Made by a program: the position numbers and the translations under genes. 64,000 nucleotides of DNA from Hygrocybe punicea (lineage: Eukaryota; Basidiomycota; Agaricomycetes; Agaricales; Hygrophoraceae). Under the pieces are notes generated by a model. The model saw nothing but the letters and a program-made list of their open reading frames with translations, ran no database searches and had not been told where the DNA came from. The DNA lies in assembly GCA_963556145.1 (NCBI GenBank), contig OY744468.1, positions 992,001 to 1,056,000 of the forward strand, in the 5' to 3' direction. Below are positions 22,333-33,155 of this stretch, piece by piece; positions within the stretch are counted from its first letter, which is position 1, and each line of letters begins with the position of its first letter.

Positions 22333-23598
22333 TTACGACACATGGTTAACCCTGCCTTTCAATAACGCCCATTTCTCCTTGATCCTGGCCCAAGCACTAT
22401 TCTTCGAAGCAGGGCGTTGTGCCACTGAATGATTTGGGAATATTTGGCTAAAAACAGTTAGAAGGACAATGCCAATAGGAGAGGAGATATTAATACCGGT
22501 TCCACCACACAAGCAGATCATTGACTTCCTCGATCTCGTCAATGTCATCAAATAACTCCAGGATTGAGGAGTAGAAGGTCTCCGAGTCGGTGACAGTATC
22601 AGTCCTCGAGAAAACAGGAGAAGATATCAACGCAAATCGAACCTATAAAGATAAGCATAAGCCGTTAACACAACGAATAGATCAATGTACCTGAGTGGTG
22701 ACGTAGGCGATGGACGCAGGTGTTACTCGAGTCATGCCATGAATGCGGGCATTGCCAGAACGAGTGGCCTTCGGCTCTTTGTCAACGGAACTGTGTGATG
22801 TGAATATATGCTTGTAGGCCTACGGTGCTTGAGTGTAGGTCAATACAATAAATAGTTTCTTACCGTCACCAGAAGGGAGCTTCGAAAAAGTCCATTCCAT
22901 GGATCCTCCCCATCATAATTGCACCCATGGTAGATGAAGATGGGCCACTGATCCCCTGAAACTGTCAACTCTCCGTTCCGCAACTTCTCCTTGGTCCTGC
23001 AACAGAATTCAGAATCTCCAACTTTGAATCGAAAATGAAAGGGCCAGACTCATTATTGGACCAATCGAGGTTGGCAGGGCAGAGTAATGCACCAGTACGT
23101 TCATGATGAAATCCACGATCAGCCTTCACGTTCCGAGCTAAGGGAGGGTTGAGCGGTTGGCCCCGGGGAGTGATCCAGTCTAAGACGGAGCCTTTTAAAC
23201 TCTTCGTGTCGTCAGATCTGGCGCTTGAGGCACCCTTTTGTATCTATATGATTATGATGTGGTGACTTGAGTATTTGATATTAAATCGCTTGTAGACCTA
23301 CCAATTCAGCGATGAATGCAGCCTCCTCATCTGAGCTAGCTAGTAGGTGCTCTTCAAGGCCAGCTATCATTCGCAGGAGCTGGGTAAAAACACGGTGTTC
23401 CCTTCGTTCTCTGGAAGAATGATCAACAGATATTTCATTTGTTAAAAAGATATATTGACTCGACCGGTAAGGCGCTGGCGTCTTTGGCTTCATCCGCAAG
23501 TTCACGCATGCGAGCAATACCATTGGTTATGAGTGCTTGTACATTCGTCATAGCATGTACCGTGCAACCGAAATGGCGACCATGGTGAACCAGAGGAT
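22333..23598 (-). CDS. DUF6698-type hypothetical protein
   Basis: Minus-strand exons include 23598-23465 (GRHFGCTVHAMTNVQALITN), 23410-23302 (ERREHRVFTQLL), 23243-23050 (LKGSVLDWITPRGQPLNPP, ADRGFHHERTGALLCPA) and 22996-22864 (SGDQWPIFIYHGC, DGEDPWNGLFRSSLL). Further exons near 22830-22690 (EPKATRSGNARIHGM) and 22650-22510 (FSRTDTVTDSETFY) follow, and the last exon ends GRVNHVS with TAA at 22335-22333. The motif series matches the DUF6698 family as recalled from mushroom genomes, where it is highly repeated and of unknown function. The joint between the first two exons listed is one base out of phase, so there is either a missed microexon or a frameshift. The true N-terminus upstream of 23598 was not resolved. 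Confidence 0.6.
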
Positions 23599-23794
23599 CT
23601 GAAACACAACTGACCATTGATGGTGAGTGAACTTAGAGCTATGAGAAACGAAGAGACCAATGACTCATGCCCTTTTTCTCGCACCTACATGAAGGGCATT
23701 GTCTCTTTGATGCCGACCAGTGCTTGCGAGAGGAACATTTTGGTCGTCAGCCATGAGACTTGCTTGAGAGAGGAGTGCCGAGAACCTTTATATC

Positions 23795-23940
23795 TTGTAG
23801 GGTTGTAGTTCCCACGAGATATCTGAACTCACACGAGAACGGAAAGTTGTTGGAGAATCCCCAATGGCTGGCGGAGCGCTTTCAGCTGAGGTTGTGATTC
23901 TCACGAGAGATACCCGAACTCACACGAGTACACAAATTTG
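23795..23940. repeat. Two-unit direct repeat of about 90 bp
   Basis: GTTGTAGTTCCCACGAGATA followed by TCTGAACTCACACGAGAAC near 23800-23840 recurs as GTTGTGATTCTCACGAGAGA followed by ACCCGAACTCACACGAGTAC near 23892-23932. A third related piece (CTGAACTCACACGAGAACTT) lies near 24990. Confidence 0.5.
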
Positions 23941-24143
23941 CTGGTTAGGAAAAGGCTGGTGGAGTGTGTCGGAGTCCGGTCTGCAACATATATAAACCAT
24001 TGAAATATGCAACCTTCTATCAGTGGTTGTCTCATCCCCCACTTTGGAAGACGTACCATGTCTGCCTCTCGAAATGAGAGGGTCAAGCAGTTTCTGCATT
24101 GCATCCGCATGACACTTCGCGCCGTCCTCCATTACGACTGCCA

Positions 24144-24967
24144 AGAAGACGATCTTGCCGTTTGGTATTGGTGAGTCAACGATCTATAAAGAAATTTTGA
24201 CATGGAACCATCTGAAAATTAGGCTCACGAATCAAAGAGGTGAGCGCGTAACTCCCTCGGATCTTGAGACTCACCGCTTGTCGCACCGTATTCGTGGTCC
24301 ATGTTGCATGTGCCCATTACAGCAGGGGGGTAGCAACAGCTACACTGAAGCTGCCATATTTGTGGCTACTCGTGGGTGATTTGCAGGAGAATATGTCGCC
24401 GCCTGTGCTAAGGATGAATGTGCATACATGAGTGAGTAATTTCATTCTGATCATCGGATCTCTCTAATGGAGTCCTCAGTCTTCATTGAGTGCATCCATA
24501 GCAGACTAGGGGTACCTGCCCGTTATTATGCGCCACGAGGTGAGTACTCAATTATCTGGCAAGAATAGTATCTGGAGCTACCTGTTTGGCTAGACATCAA
24601 TGAACCTCCTCCACCGGTTATGGTGTTGGATCAACAACACAGGTTAACGGTTGGATATCGCATGGGGCCATGTGTTCAAGGTAAAATTTGATCTAAATTA
24701 ATCTATTAGTTTCTGAACAGAATGACAGACATGGACATAGCAATGCGCACATACCATCCACCCATCCATAATACAGGAACGGTATTAAGACTACTCTTGC
24801 GTCTGGATTCTATCAATGAACCAGGCCTCACACATGCTGAGTTTCGTGCTTTGTTCTCAATATGCAGACACTGTGATGTGGTGATGACATGGAGGATATT
24901 TCTTATGCATGAATGTCCTATAGAAATCATGGATGAGGTTATTGACTTAACGAGCGATGATGAGTAG
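24144..24967 (+). CDS. Hypothetical protein ending in a SUMO-interacting-like motif
   Basis: Plus-strand exons read PFGIGESTIYKEILTWNHLK from about 24155, then GEYVAACAKDECAYM (24388-24432), then FIECIHSRLGVPARYYAPR, then DINEPPPPVMVLDQQHRL. The last exon ends CPIEIMDEVIDLTSDDE with TAG at 24965-24967. The last joint uses an acceptor at about 24729 to stay in phase. The acidic VIDLTSDDE tail fits a SUMO-interacting motif, and Cys pairs (CSIC-like) precede it. No start ATG is visible: an ATT sits where one would expect it (about 24132), so the 5' end is uncertain or lost. It lies head-to-head with the minus-strand DUF6698-type gene. Confidence 0.45.
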
Positions 24968-25383
24968 CACCTTGTATAATGACGACAACCTGAACTCACA
25001 CGAGAACTTTTGAACGGAAAAAAAATAATTAATCTGAATAGGTGAAGTGGTGAGTTCTCAACAATCAGGATGGTAACGATTGGGCTACCAACCATCAGGA
25101 AAGGATTTGCAAATAATGGGTATGTAGCAACTTGCCATTTAGCGTCGGAGAGTAGCGATCTTGGGACTTAAATAGTCATCACGCCGTAAGGTTTACGATG
25201 AATATGAAAACGAGTCATACATGCATGGTAAAATAAAATGTATTGTATGCCGATGATGGCATTGTGAAAAAATCGGAGCGCCGGGGGCAGGGGACAACGT
25301 AGAGATAACAGACTTAATCAAAAATTCCTCGCATGAACCTACAAGAAACTCCATCAATATATTTCATTGGATGACATGATGAC

Positions 25384-26786
25384 TTACTTTTCTGCCTTGG
25401 ATGTCATCAAGGCATCCCACGCTATACCCCAACCCGGTACATCCCGTCGGCGCCTGGCAATATCATCTCCAATTGCATTGTAGAATGCAATATAGTCCAC
25501 GCCACGAAATTGGACCTTTTGGTACCCGCCATTCTTCCTAGTGTCGAGGGTATACATGAGCTGCAAAATAAAATCAGTTGAGATCAAATAGGCTAGTAGG
25601 AACTTACAGCAGTTGCCGCGAGGGCAAAAATTTTGTCAGGAATTCTTGTGATGAAATTGATATTAGTCGATGGGAGGTTGTGTCGCTTGAGATAGGCTTC
25701 GATGGACTGGGCAAGCGACCGACGAGAGGCATTTGGAGTTGAAGTTCCCCAGTAACAAGCTACATAAATAAGACGGAAAACGAGCGGGGAGTCGTAGTCT
25801 TCAATGATGTTGCCCTAAAATAGATCATTAGATATTTTAAATGGAATAAATTAAGTTAGATATACTTGCGTTGATGTCGCGGGTACCACTATGTATGAAG
25901 ACAACTTTTTCCCTCAACGCTTGAACCCAAGCCTTAATCAGCTCCCTCGTCGGGGGACGGTTATCGTTCCCCGGGCTCAAAATCTTGAAGCCACGGCCAC
26001 CGTCCGTGGGAGTAGGCGTCTCGGTTGGTTTTGGTTCCGTCATTTTTTCAGCCTCGGTCTTGAATTTATAATGGAAAAGTCCGGTGCATTCTGTGACCTG
26101 TTTTGCAATTGTTAATGTGATGATCCTAGAGAATAGTCACCTACCATTCGGATTAACTCCTCGGATGCCGGCGTGTATTCTAGGTATACGTGAGCATTAT
26201 ACATGCATCACAACAAAGGACTTATGTGGTTCAGGTAAGGAGCGTTCCTCTTCGGGTAACAACGCCTCGGCTCTAAGATGTGCATCGTGTACCTCCCGTA
26301 AAAGTTCCATCGCACGTAGGCTGTAGAGTGGGTGGTCCTCCAACCACAGCCCCTTCGGGAGATGGGAAACCAGTTTGAGGAACATGTCGCAAGTTCGAAT
26401 GACGATGATGTGCCAAATGGTGGCGGTGTTCTTGAGTTCGGTCATTGTGAGTTTGCGGGCGGAAACAATAGAGGCCGTGTGAGATTCGAGGAATTGAGTC
26501 AAAGTAAACGAGTATAGAGATGAACGAGTGGCTGTTGCGAGAAAAAACAGTGAGTGGGGCTTGGTGTTCCGCAAAAAAAAAAAAAAACATACTCGATGGA
26601 ACATTCGGTGTATTCTTGTCAAGGGTTGATCCTCCTGGGTTATCTACAGGAGCCGGAAGAGTGGGTGGCAAATTTTTGATTTAAAGTCTGCTTACATGGG
26701 TCACTCTCCGCAAGGGAAAAATCGATCCACGCAGAAAAGTCAAAATCATCGGCGCTTGGGGCAACACGGGAATGAACATGAGCCAT
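25384..26786 (-). CDS. Multi-exon hypothetical protein
   Basis: ATG at 26786-26784 begins MAHVHSRVAPSADDFDFSAW. After two short introns a long exon (about 26530-26240) encodes SLYSFTLTQFLESHTASIVS and LLREVHDAHLRAEALLPEEE. Then come a short exon (EYTPASEELIRM), an exon with ETPTPTDGGRGFKILSPGND and WVQALREKVVFIHSGTRDIN, one with RLIYVACYWGTSTPNASRRS, and the last (25565-25384) with KVQFRGVDYIAFYNAIGDD and ending MTSKAEK. It looks largely helical with a Pro-rich linker. No known domain was recognised. One joint (near 26236-26190) is out of phase by one base in my model, so intactness is not proven. Confidence 0.5.
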
Positions 26787-26799
26787 AGTGGTGATGGCT

Positions 26800-27765
26800 C
26801 AAAGCGCACGAAGAATATTTCTTTTAACCTCCGAAGATGCGGTGCCATTAGGGAAATACCGTCAGAACGTAGATTACTATGATTGGTTCACTATGATCGA
26901 CCAGGATAGGATGATAAGGAGCCCTGCCATTCACACAAAGATTGGCGATTCAAGACAATTCTTTCGGATTATTTATGTCGCGTAATTTTCGAGAACATAC
27001 GATAGAAGGAGAAGATGCTAGTACTAAGGGTCGAGCTCATGTGCGATCAACTTGTCCTCCGCCAATCAACAGAGACATCGATGGATTCTCTGTGGTGATG
27101 TGAGTAATGAACAACTATTTACGAGATTGCGCCATACCTCGTTGTGGTGAGTGTTTGTGTCCAGCTTCTAGGGTGTGCCCTCTTTCGTTGGCAAGGTAAA
27201 ACAGTGTTATCCTTGTAACTTCCATCCGGTACTCTCGTTTGCTCTAGCAGCAAGTTTTGTATCAGGAGGCGCGATGACGTAGGATCAGGAAGGTTTCGAC
27301 TTGGCGGCAGTAACGGCCCATGTGGCATCGAAGAGCAATACCTTTGTCTTCTATTAGCACGCCATAGTCATGGGAGATCTGCATGTTCCCACCTGCTACA
27401 AGGGGCAACTCGAGGCCAGGTCCGAGACCACCCTGTTGGCGGGGTTGCATAGACCACGCGAGATGCGAGTATTGTGAATCCATGGACACAGCTACACGCT
27501 AGTCCGAAATGGTCACAAAGACATGAAAAACACCGTTGGATACACATCATGACTGTCTGAAGCCCCTTGAACTCCAGTAACGCATCATTGAATGCGAGGA
27601 TTTCGGTGGGACGAAAAAACGTGAAATCTCTAAGCAATTTTTTTAGCTACCAACATCAGTCGGTGAATAAGAATCTCCACGAAAAGCACGGACAAACCTT
27701 CCAAATTCTTTCTGCAGTGGTGTAGAGAGCAGAGGCTAATTCGAGTGCCAAGGAGACGGAGGGGA
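26800..27765. other. Degenerate gene fragments, no confident model
   Basis: Short minus-strand frames near 27640-27370 (FFRPTEILAFNDALLEFKG, TPPTGWSRTWPRVAP) look faintly protein-like, but no start, splice series or domain could be established. Nothing else was identified in this stretch. Confidence 0.3.
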
Positions 27766-27770
27766 CAGAG

Positions 27771-28152
27771 ATGATGATATTAAGACACAAAGAAGCCACT
27801 GGGATGAGGATGGAATGGAAGAGGAGGCGAACTAGACACCGTCAAATGCATGTGCCGCTGACTAGCAGAAAGTATGACTTACATGCAGAGAATATCCAAC
27901 AGAGAGCAGGTCTTGGCATGTTAGGTGCGGAATATAACGCGCAATGCCGTGTATTAGACCGCCATCCATACCTTGCCACGCAGCACGAAGCCGGGAAGCA
28001 AGACACGGGAGCGGGTAGGGTTGCCAAGATGTGCGACGGGTTCGAAAAAGTAGATGGCGATAAAACAATGTTGACCAACCGTGACTTCCCCGCAATCATC
28101 TCTGCATGCGTCCATCCTGCTTGCGCTGGACTTCGGCTTGCTCACAACCATG
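27771..28152 (+). repeat. Inverted duplicate of the 3' end of the gene at 31942-32988 (left copy)
   Basis: This block reads the same, in inverted orientation and with only a few differences, as 31621-31990. It includes the last coding exon end (SHWDEDGMEEEAN then stop) and about 300 bp of downstream sequence. The two copies point toward each other and flank the JmjC gene. Weaker similarity extends a little further outward at both sides. Confidence 0.75.
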
Positions 28153-28981
28153 GGTGATCACAGTGGTGGTTAAGTTGAACAAGTTACACTGAAAGTTCCC
28201 GGTTTTCCAGATTCGAATCGCAGCTCCTACATGCTGCAAGGCGTTCATTCGCCACTTTAAAGTCTTTGTGTAGATGCATATGTACGTTGCGCCACGTCTG
28301 CCAGTTCAAGCCCCGACCCGGCATTCATCGGCCAGCGTCCTTTGTTTTTTTGATAGAGGACCTTTTTTCGATCTCGTCCAAGCAACATCTACCCAACATC
28401 AAGTTTCGTCACCCGGCTTTGTGCTGCGTGGGGAGATTTAGATTGTGGTCTACTCTACGGTTGCTCTACAGTTTAGCCTCTCCCCCAACGCTTTACCCCT
28501 TAAGCCTGCACTAGACGTGCCAACTGTCTTCCTCGATCTGCCGCTATAGCTAGGCGTATTTTTTGGGTTATTCGTTCATCTACACAGAGGTGTATTCCAT
28601 TTGAATTACTTTGAATATCATGATCATCCTGATCTTCGCTCCAGGCATAGTCATTTAAGATCTCTTCGTTTGTCTCAAGTGTGTGCCTCGTTTCATTTCA
28701 TTCTTCCAGTATGTTCTGCGCGCTTGGATTTAACTAAGGCCTTCATAGTCGTCCCGCAAACTCAATGCCGCAGACACAAATTGTGACTTGCAGGGCGCGT
28801 CAGCTCCCGAAACATTTCAACCTATGCGGTCTCGAGCTACCGAGATGTTTCGTATGTCTATTGCAGTCCCCAAAAATTTCTCAAGACTACTGTCGCTTCA
28901 AAGGTTGGTCAAACTCTCAAGATGCTTCCCTTGTCTGAGGTTTCTCAGGTTGCCGGCAAGTTGAATACCGACCTATTGCAG

Positions 28982-30797
28982 GCCAGCATGAAGCAGCCAT
29001 CGCGATATCATTCAAGTATAATGATGAAGTGGTGACCCAGGCTCAGTATCCTCAAGTTTTCAACCGCACAATTACTCTAGACGTAATCCTAAGGCAACTG
29101 GTATGTCTTAGCTTTAAATATCCATCTATTAGCAACACTCTGCTCCAGGAGAGCTGTGCTGCATATCTCCTCCTGGTGCTCTTGCGGGAAAAAGAACATT
29201 GCGAGCATCCACAGCTGATTAGACGAGCTAGAGAGGTGGAATTCAGGGTTACCTGTGGTAAAGTCCAGGGTCAAAAGTTTGTTTTGTACTGTTCCTTATC
29301 TGGCTTCCATATTGAAGATATTTGCTGCTCATCGATCTTCGCACAAACGTGGCTATGTTCAACCTGCGGCCGGGAGATGTGTTCAGCCTGTAAGGATAGT
29401 CAATTCGAGGTTTTTAGTTTTCCAAAGCTCTCGCCATTTTTGACCTATGAATTTATTGGTTTCAATCTAGACTGAGCCCTGTAGGACTCACGGGACAGCA
29501 AATTTACTGCCTGTAACCCGCTTCGATGAAGATGAACTTGAGGAATCGATAAAACATATGTTGGCTTTAAGGGTAGACAGAGATTCTTTGTAAGTATTCA
29601 TTTTTGCCATCTTGGCTTGCTTGAAATGACAACATTCACAGACAGAGCATTCAAGCTGTTGAGCTTGGCATTCTTCCTGATGTCATAAAAATGTCTTGTC
29701 ACCATCCCGATTACGCCCAGTTCAAAACATTATGGGCGGGAGGCCATCCGGTAGTTGTTACTGGTGTCCAACATATGTTTCAAGGAAGATGGACTCCACA
29801 GTATTTTATGGAGAGATTTGGCTCCGAAAGGGTTACAGTAGTTGACTGTGAAACTAATCTGGAAGAAAATCAACCATTGCTGACTTCTTCCAGAGCTTTG
29901 GCTCTGAACATAGTGAGGATCCAGAGGGAAAGAAAATTCTCAAATTAAAGGTGTGCTTCCCGGGTAGATTACTTCAATTATTGATAGATAAGAATTGTCA
30001 GGATTGGCCACCTCAGAATAACTTCCGGAAAGTATTCCCCAAACTTTACGCTGCTTTTATCGATGCTATTCCCTGATTTTGCAAGGCCCGATGGTGTCTG
30101 TAATCTTGCATCACATTTTGCGCACAATGGTGTCATTCCTGATCTTGGTATGTTGTGCCCGTGTCAGTTGATAACATATTCCCACTAGTCGAACCGTAGG
30201 GCCCAAAATGTACAACGCAAATGGTACTCGACAAGACGATCATCGTCACGGCTCTACACGACTACATCTGGATGTAACAGGTGCTGTCAATATAATGTTA
30301 TACGCATCCGATCTTCCCGATGGCAGTCCAGGTGGCGCACTATGGCACATCTTTGCATCGGCCACGACTGCTACACTCCGCGAGTTCTTACGAAGGGAAC
30401 CTGAAGTCGGTTTTGAAGGGCCTGGAGATCCGATACACAATCAGAAGACGTACCTCACACCGTCACTACTCCAGCTATTAGCGAAGAAGTACAGGGTATA
30501 CCCATACATTATCCAACAACGCACGGGGGACGCGGTTTACATTCCGGCGGGATGTCCTCACCAGGTAGGAATTCAAGCATAACTGTGACTTCTTCTAGCT
30601 CATCTTGATTATAGGTCAGCAACCAAACCAATACCATCAAAATTGCCAGTGATTTCCTCAACGTCGAGAGCCTAGCAGCGAGTCTTAAGCTCGTTAGTGA
30701 GTTACGTGCTCAGAGATTGATATATCAATGGCCGGAAGATGTTCTCCAGTTCGAGATGACTTTATGGCATGCCTGGAACTCGCTATCTAAGCTCTGA
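28982..30797 (+). pseudogene. KDM3-like JmjC-domain protein, two frameshifts
   Basis: Exons give a Cys finger (CSTCGREMCSACKDS, about 29358-29402), then FKTLWAGGHPVVVTGVQHMF and VTVVDCETN (29720-29862), then DWPPQNNFRKVFPKLYAAF, then the JmjC core. The iron ligands are present: HLD in TRLHLDVTGAVNIM (about 30262) and the distal His in IPAGCPHQV (about 30560). The C-terminus ends LWHAWNSLSKL with TGA at 30795-30797. JmjC enzymes of the KDM3 group demethylate histone H3 lysine 9 using Fe(II) and 2-oxoglutarate. Reading frame is lost near 29870 (EENQ to TIADFFQSFG) and again near 30070 (IDAIP to PDFARPDG), so a full product is unlikely. The 5' exons upstream of 28982 were not resolved. Confidence 0.7.
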
Positions 30798-30810
30798 TAA
30801 GCTATTCTAG

Positions 30811-31128
30811 TTGTTGACGACAGATATGTTCGTTGAGCAATACCAATTCAAACCAAGGATGGGTATTGCAAATAACTCTGCTTGCTTGGCTGTTTCAGTG
30901 GCTGACCCTGCCTCGGCAATGGACCCAGACGAGGATATCTTGATGGATGCTGTTGACGACGATGACCAACCGATGGCCTTGACAAAAGCGGAAAGGAAGA
31001 GGCAGAAAAGACGGGAGAATAGGAAACGCCAAGTCATTTCAGAACGTCCTCAAAAACCCGGCCACGACTGTCGCTGCCCACTTTGTCCAGGGGTATTTAA
31101 TAAGCATGGTCTCCTCAGTCACCTGTGA
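30811..31128 (+). CDS. Short acidic/basic frame with a C2H2-like end
   Basis: A 105-codon frame directly downstream of the JmjC stop has an acidic patch (DPDEDILMDAVDDDD), a basic patch (KAERKRQKRRENRKRQ) and CRCPLCPGVFNKHGLLSHL at the end, a possible zinc finger. It could be a last exon of the JmjC gene reached by skipping its stop, or a separate fragment. There is no independent promoter or splice evidence. Confidence 0.35.
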   Translation: MLTTDMFVEQYQFKPRMGIANNSACLAVSVADPASAMDPDEDILMDAVDDDDQPMALTKAERKRQKRRENRKRQVISERPQKPGHDCRCPLCPGVFNKHGLLSHL

Positions 31129-31620
31129 GTGCATAATTGCCATCTCGAGTGCTCCGTTCCATTTGCGACCTTGTTTCAGAATTGCCACACATGACATTTG
31201 CTTGGACACAAAGTTGGGCCAATCATTACTCAAACTTGAGCTCAAAGTTTTCCAAGTTGAAATTGCAGCTTTGGTGCTTGCAGTCCATGTGTGAGCGTGT
31301 CTCGGAGTGACGTGCACTTTATCCAAGGAATCGGGGGGCTTGATCGCTTTACGAATATTTTCATATACTAACCCTGACCCTTACATCGACCACTACCCAT
31401 CCTTCGGCCACTTTAAATATCTTCATCCAACCAATTGATCTCAAATTCAATGTATATATACTCTAGTAGACATTCTGAATAGAACTGTGCCCTTTTTTCT
31501 GCAAAATATTGTGAACCAGGCTTTGAAGAGGAGAATGAATGCCTTGTGGTAAAATGAACATATTAGGAGCTCCGATTGAGTTTCCGGGAACTTTATTGTG
31601 GCTAACTTGCAATTGAGTCG

Positions 31621-31990
31621 CACCATGGTCGTGAGCAAGCCAAAGTCCAGCGCAAGCGGGATGCATGCATGCAGAGACGATTACGGGGAAGTCACGGTTG
31701 GTCAACATTGTTTTATCGCCATCTACTTTTTCGAACCCGTCACGCATCTTGGCAACCCTACCCGCTCCCGTGTCTTGCTTCCCGGCTTCGTGCTGCGTGG
31801 CAAGGTATGGATGGCGGTCTAATACACGGCATTGCGCGTTATATTCCACACCTAACGTGCCAAGACCCGCTCTCTGTTGGATATTCTCTGCATGTATATC
31901 ATACTTTCTGCTAGTCAGCGGCACATGCATTTTGACGGTGTCTAGTTCGCCTCCTCTTCCATTCCATCCTCATCCCAGTGGCTTCTTTGT
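31621..31990 (-). repeat. Inverted duplicate, right copy (3' end of the neighbouring gene)
   Basis: This is the partner of 27771-28152. It covers the 3' end and downstream region of the four-exon gene at 31942-32988, so this is likely the source copy. Confidence 0.75.
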
Positions 31991-32988
31991 GTCTCAATCT
32001 CATTGTCTCTGTCGCCTTCGTCGCTGTCAATCCTCCCACTAGTACCCTGCGCTCCCATCATTTGCAAATACTTTATCGATGGCCTCTTGCTCGCAATAGT
32101 GGAGTGCAACGCTTTCTTCCTGCGTGAGGCGGTTGGGTTACGTTTGCCAGTGTTGTGCTTGAGGTAAGCATATTTTGCTGGCACATCCAACCAGCCGTTC
32201 TTGTAGTGATGCTTGCGCTTATTTTTAATGTACTGCTTCACCAGCTCCTCTGTGGCCCAATCGTTGACGAATCTTCCCAGAAATGGGTGTTGTTCTCGAG
32301 CCTGGTCAAGTAAGTCACACTCATTTTGTCCTGAGCAATCCAATAACTTACAATTTTGAACAGAATTCCTTTGTCTTTGCATGGGATTTTGGCCCAACAC
32401 ACTTCCCAGTTGATTCGTGCATTGAGCATGAGGTCGCGTAGGTTACGCTGCAACAGAATATCAGCGTATGGCTCCCAACCCCTCCAACCCCTACACACCT
32501 GAATAGCTTTATAGGTATCGTATTTCTTTGTACTTCCCGAAAGCCCCATTGCCTCTTGAATGCTGAAGTGCATACCTGCTGACCCCTTTGGTCTCGGTAT
32601 CATTACATGGTCCTCTTTGTTCTTAGCCATCTGTAGCTCAGCCTCGAGTTCCTTGCGAAGCTTGACATTATCTGCTTGCTCCTTTGCAAGAGCATCTTCA
32701 AGATTTGTGAGTGGTTGCTTAAGTGGCCAGTGAAAACACCAACCGACGTTGCATTTCAATGTATTTCTTCTTCAGTTGTTCTACATCCATGCTGCAGTGG
32801 AGTGAATCTGTTTCGCTTGCCTGGGCTGATTCTGCTCTTATCACGCCATTCCGTTCTCGACGACTGGTTTTCCTAGCGCCAGATAGCTGGTTAGCCGCTT
32901 TTCTATTTCCCCGGTGCATAACTGTTGTGCTTGGAGTTGCACTAGATTTTGTGGTGCTTTTCGTCTTCTTTTTGACAGTAGACGCCAT
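31942..32988 (-). CDS. Four-exon gene, 297 residues, paired with the TNP2-like transposase
   Basis: The model is fully in frame: exons 32988-32748, 32695-32499, 32447-32352 and 32301-31942, with introns of 52, 51 and 50 nt. The total is 894 nt including the stop. The N-terminus is basic and Ser/Thr-rich (MASTVKKKTKSTTKSSATPS). A Lys/Glu-rich, probably coiled-coil stretch follows (AKEQADNVKLRKELEAELQM). The centre has RDLMLNARINWEVCWAKIP and REQHPFLGRFVNDWATEELV, then KRKHHYKNGWLDVPAKY, and the tail is acidic. No catalytic motif is seen. It starts 168 bp from the transposase gene on the opposite strand, so the two probably share a promoter region, and it may be the accessory (TnpA-like) gene of that element. 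That role is inference. Confidence 0.7.
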
Positions 32989-33155
32989 TCGTAATAGTTT
33001 GGGAGACACACGAAAGTTAATGTTACCATGTAAGCTATTTACCGAAATTCCGTTTCCCGTGTGAAAGCTCAGTCGGAAATAGGAAAATTCAGGTGCCGGT
33101 ATACGTTCGAATTCATTGGGTCTTCATGTAGACTTGTTGTCACTGTCTCGCATAC

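Noticed and set aside
28200..28260. ATTCGAATC as part of a tRNA gene
   Set aside because: No acceptor stem, anticodon arm or A box can be placed around it.
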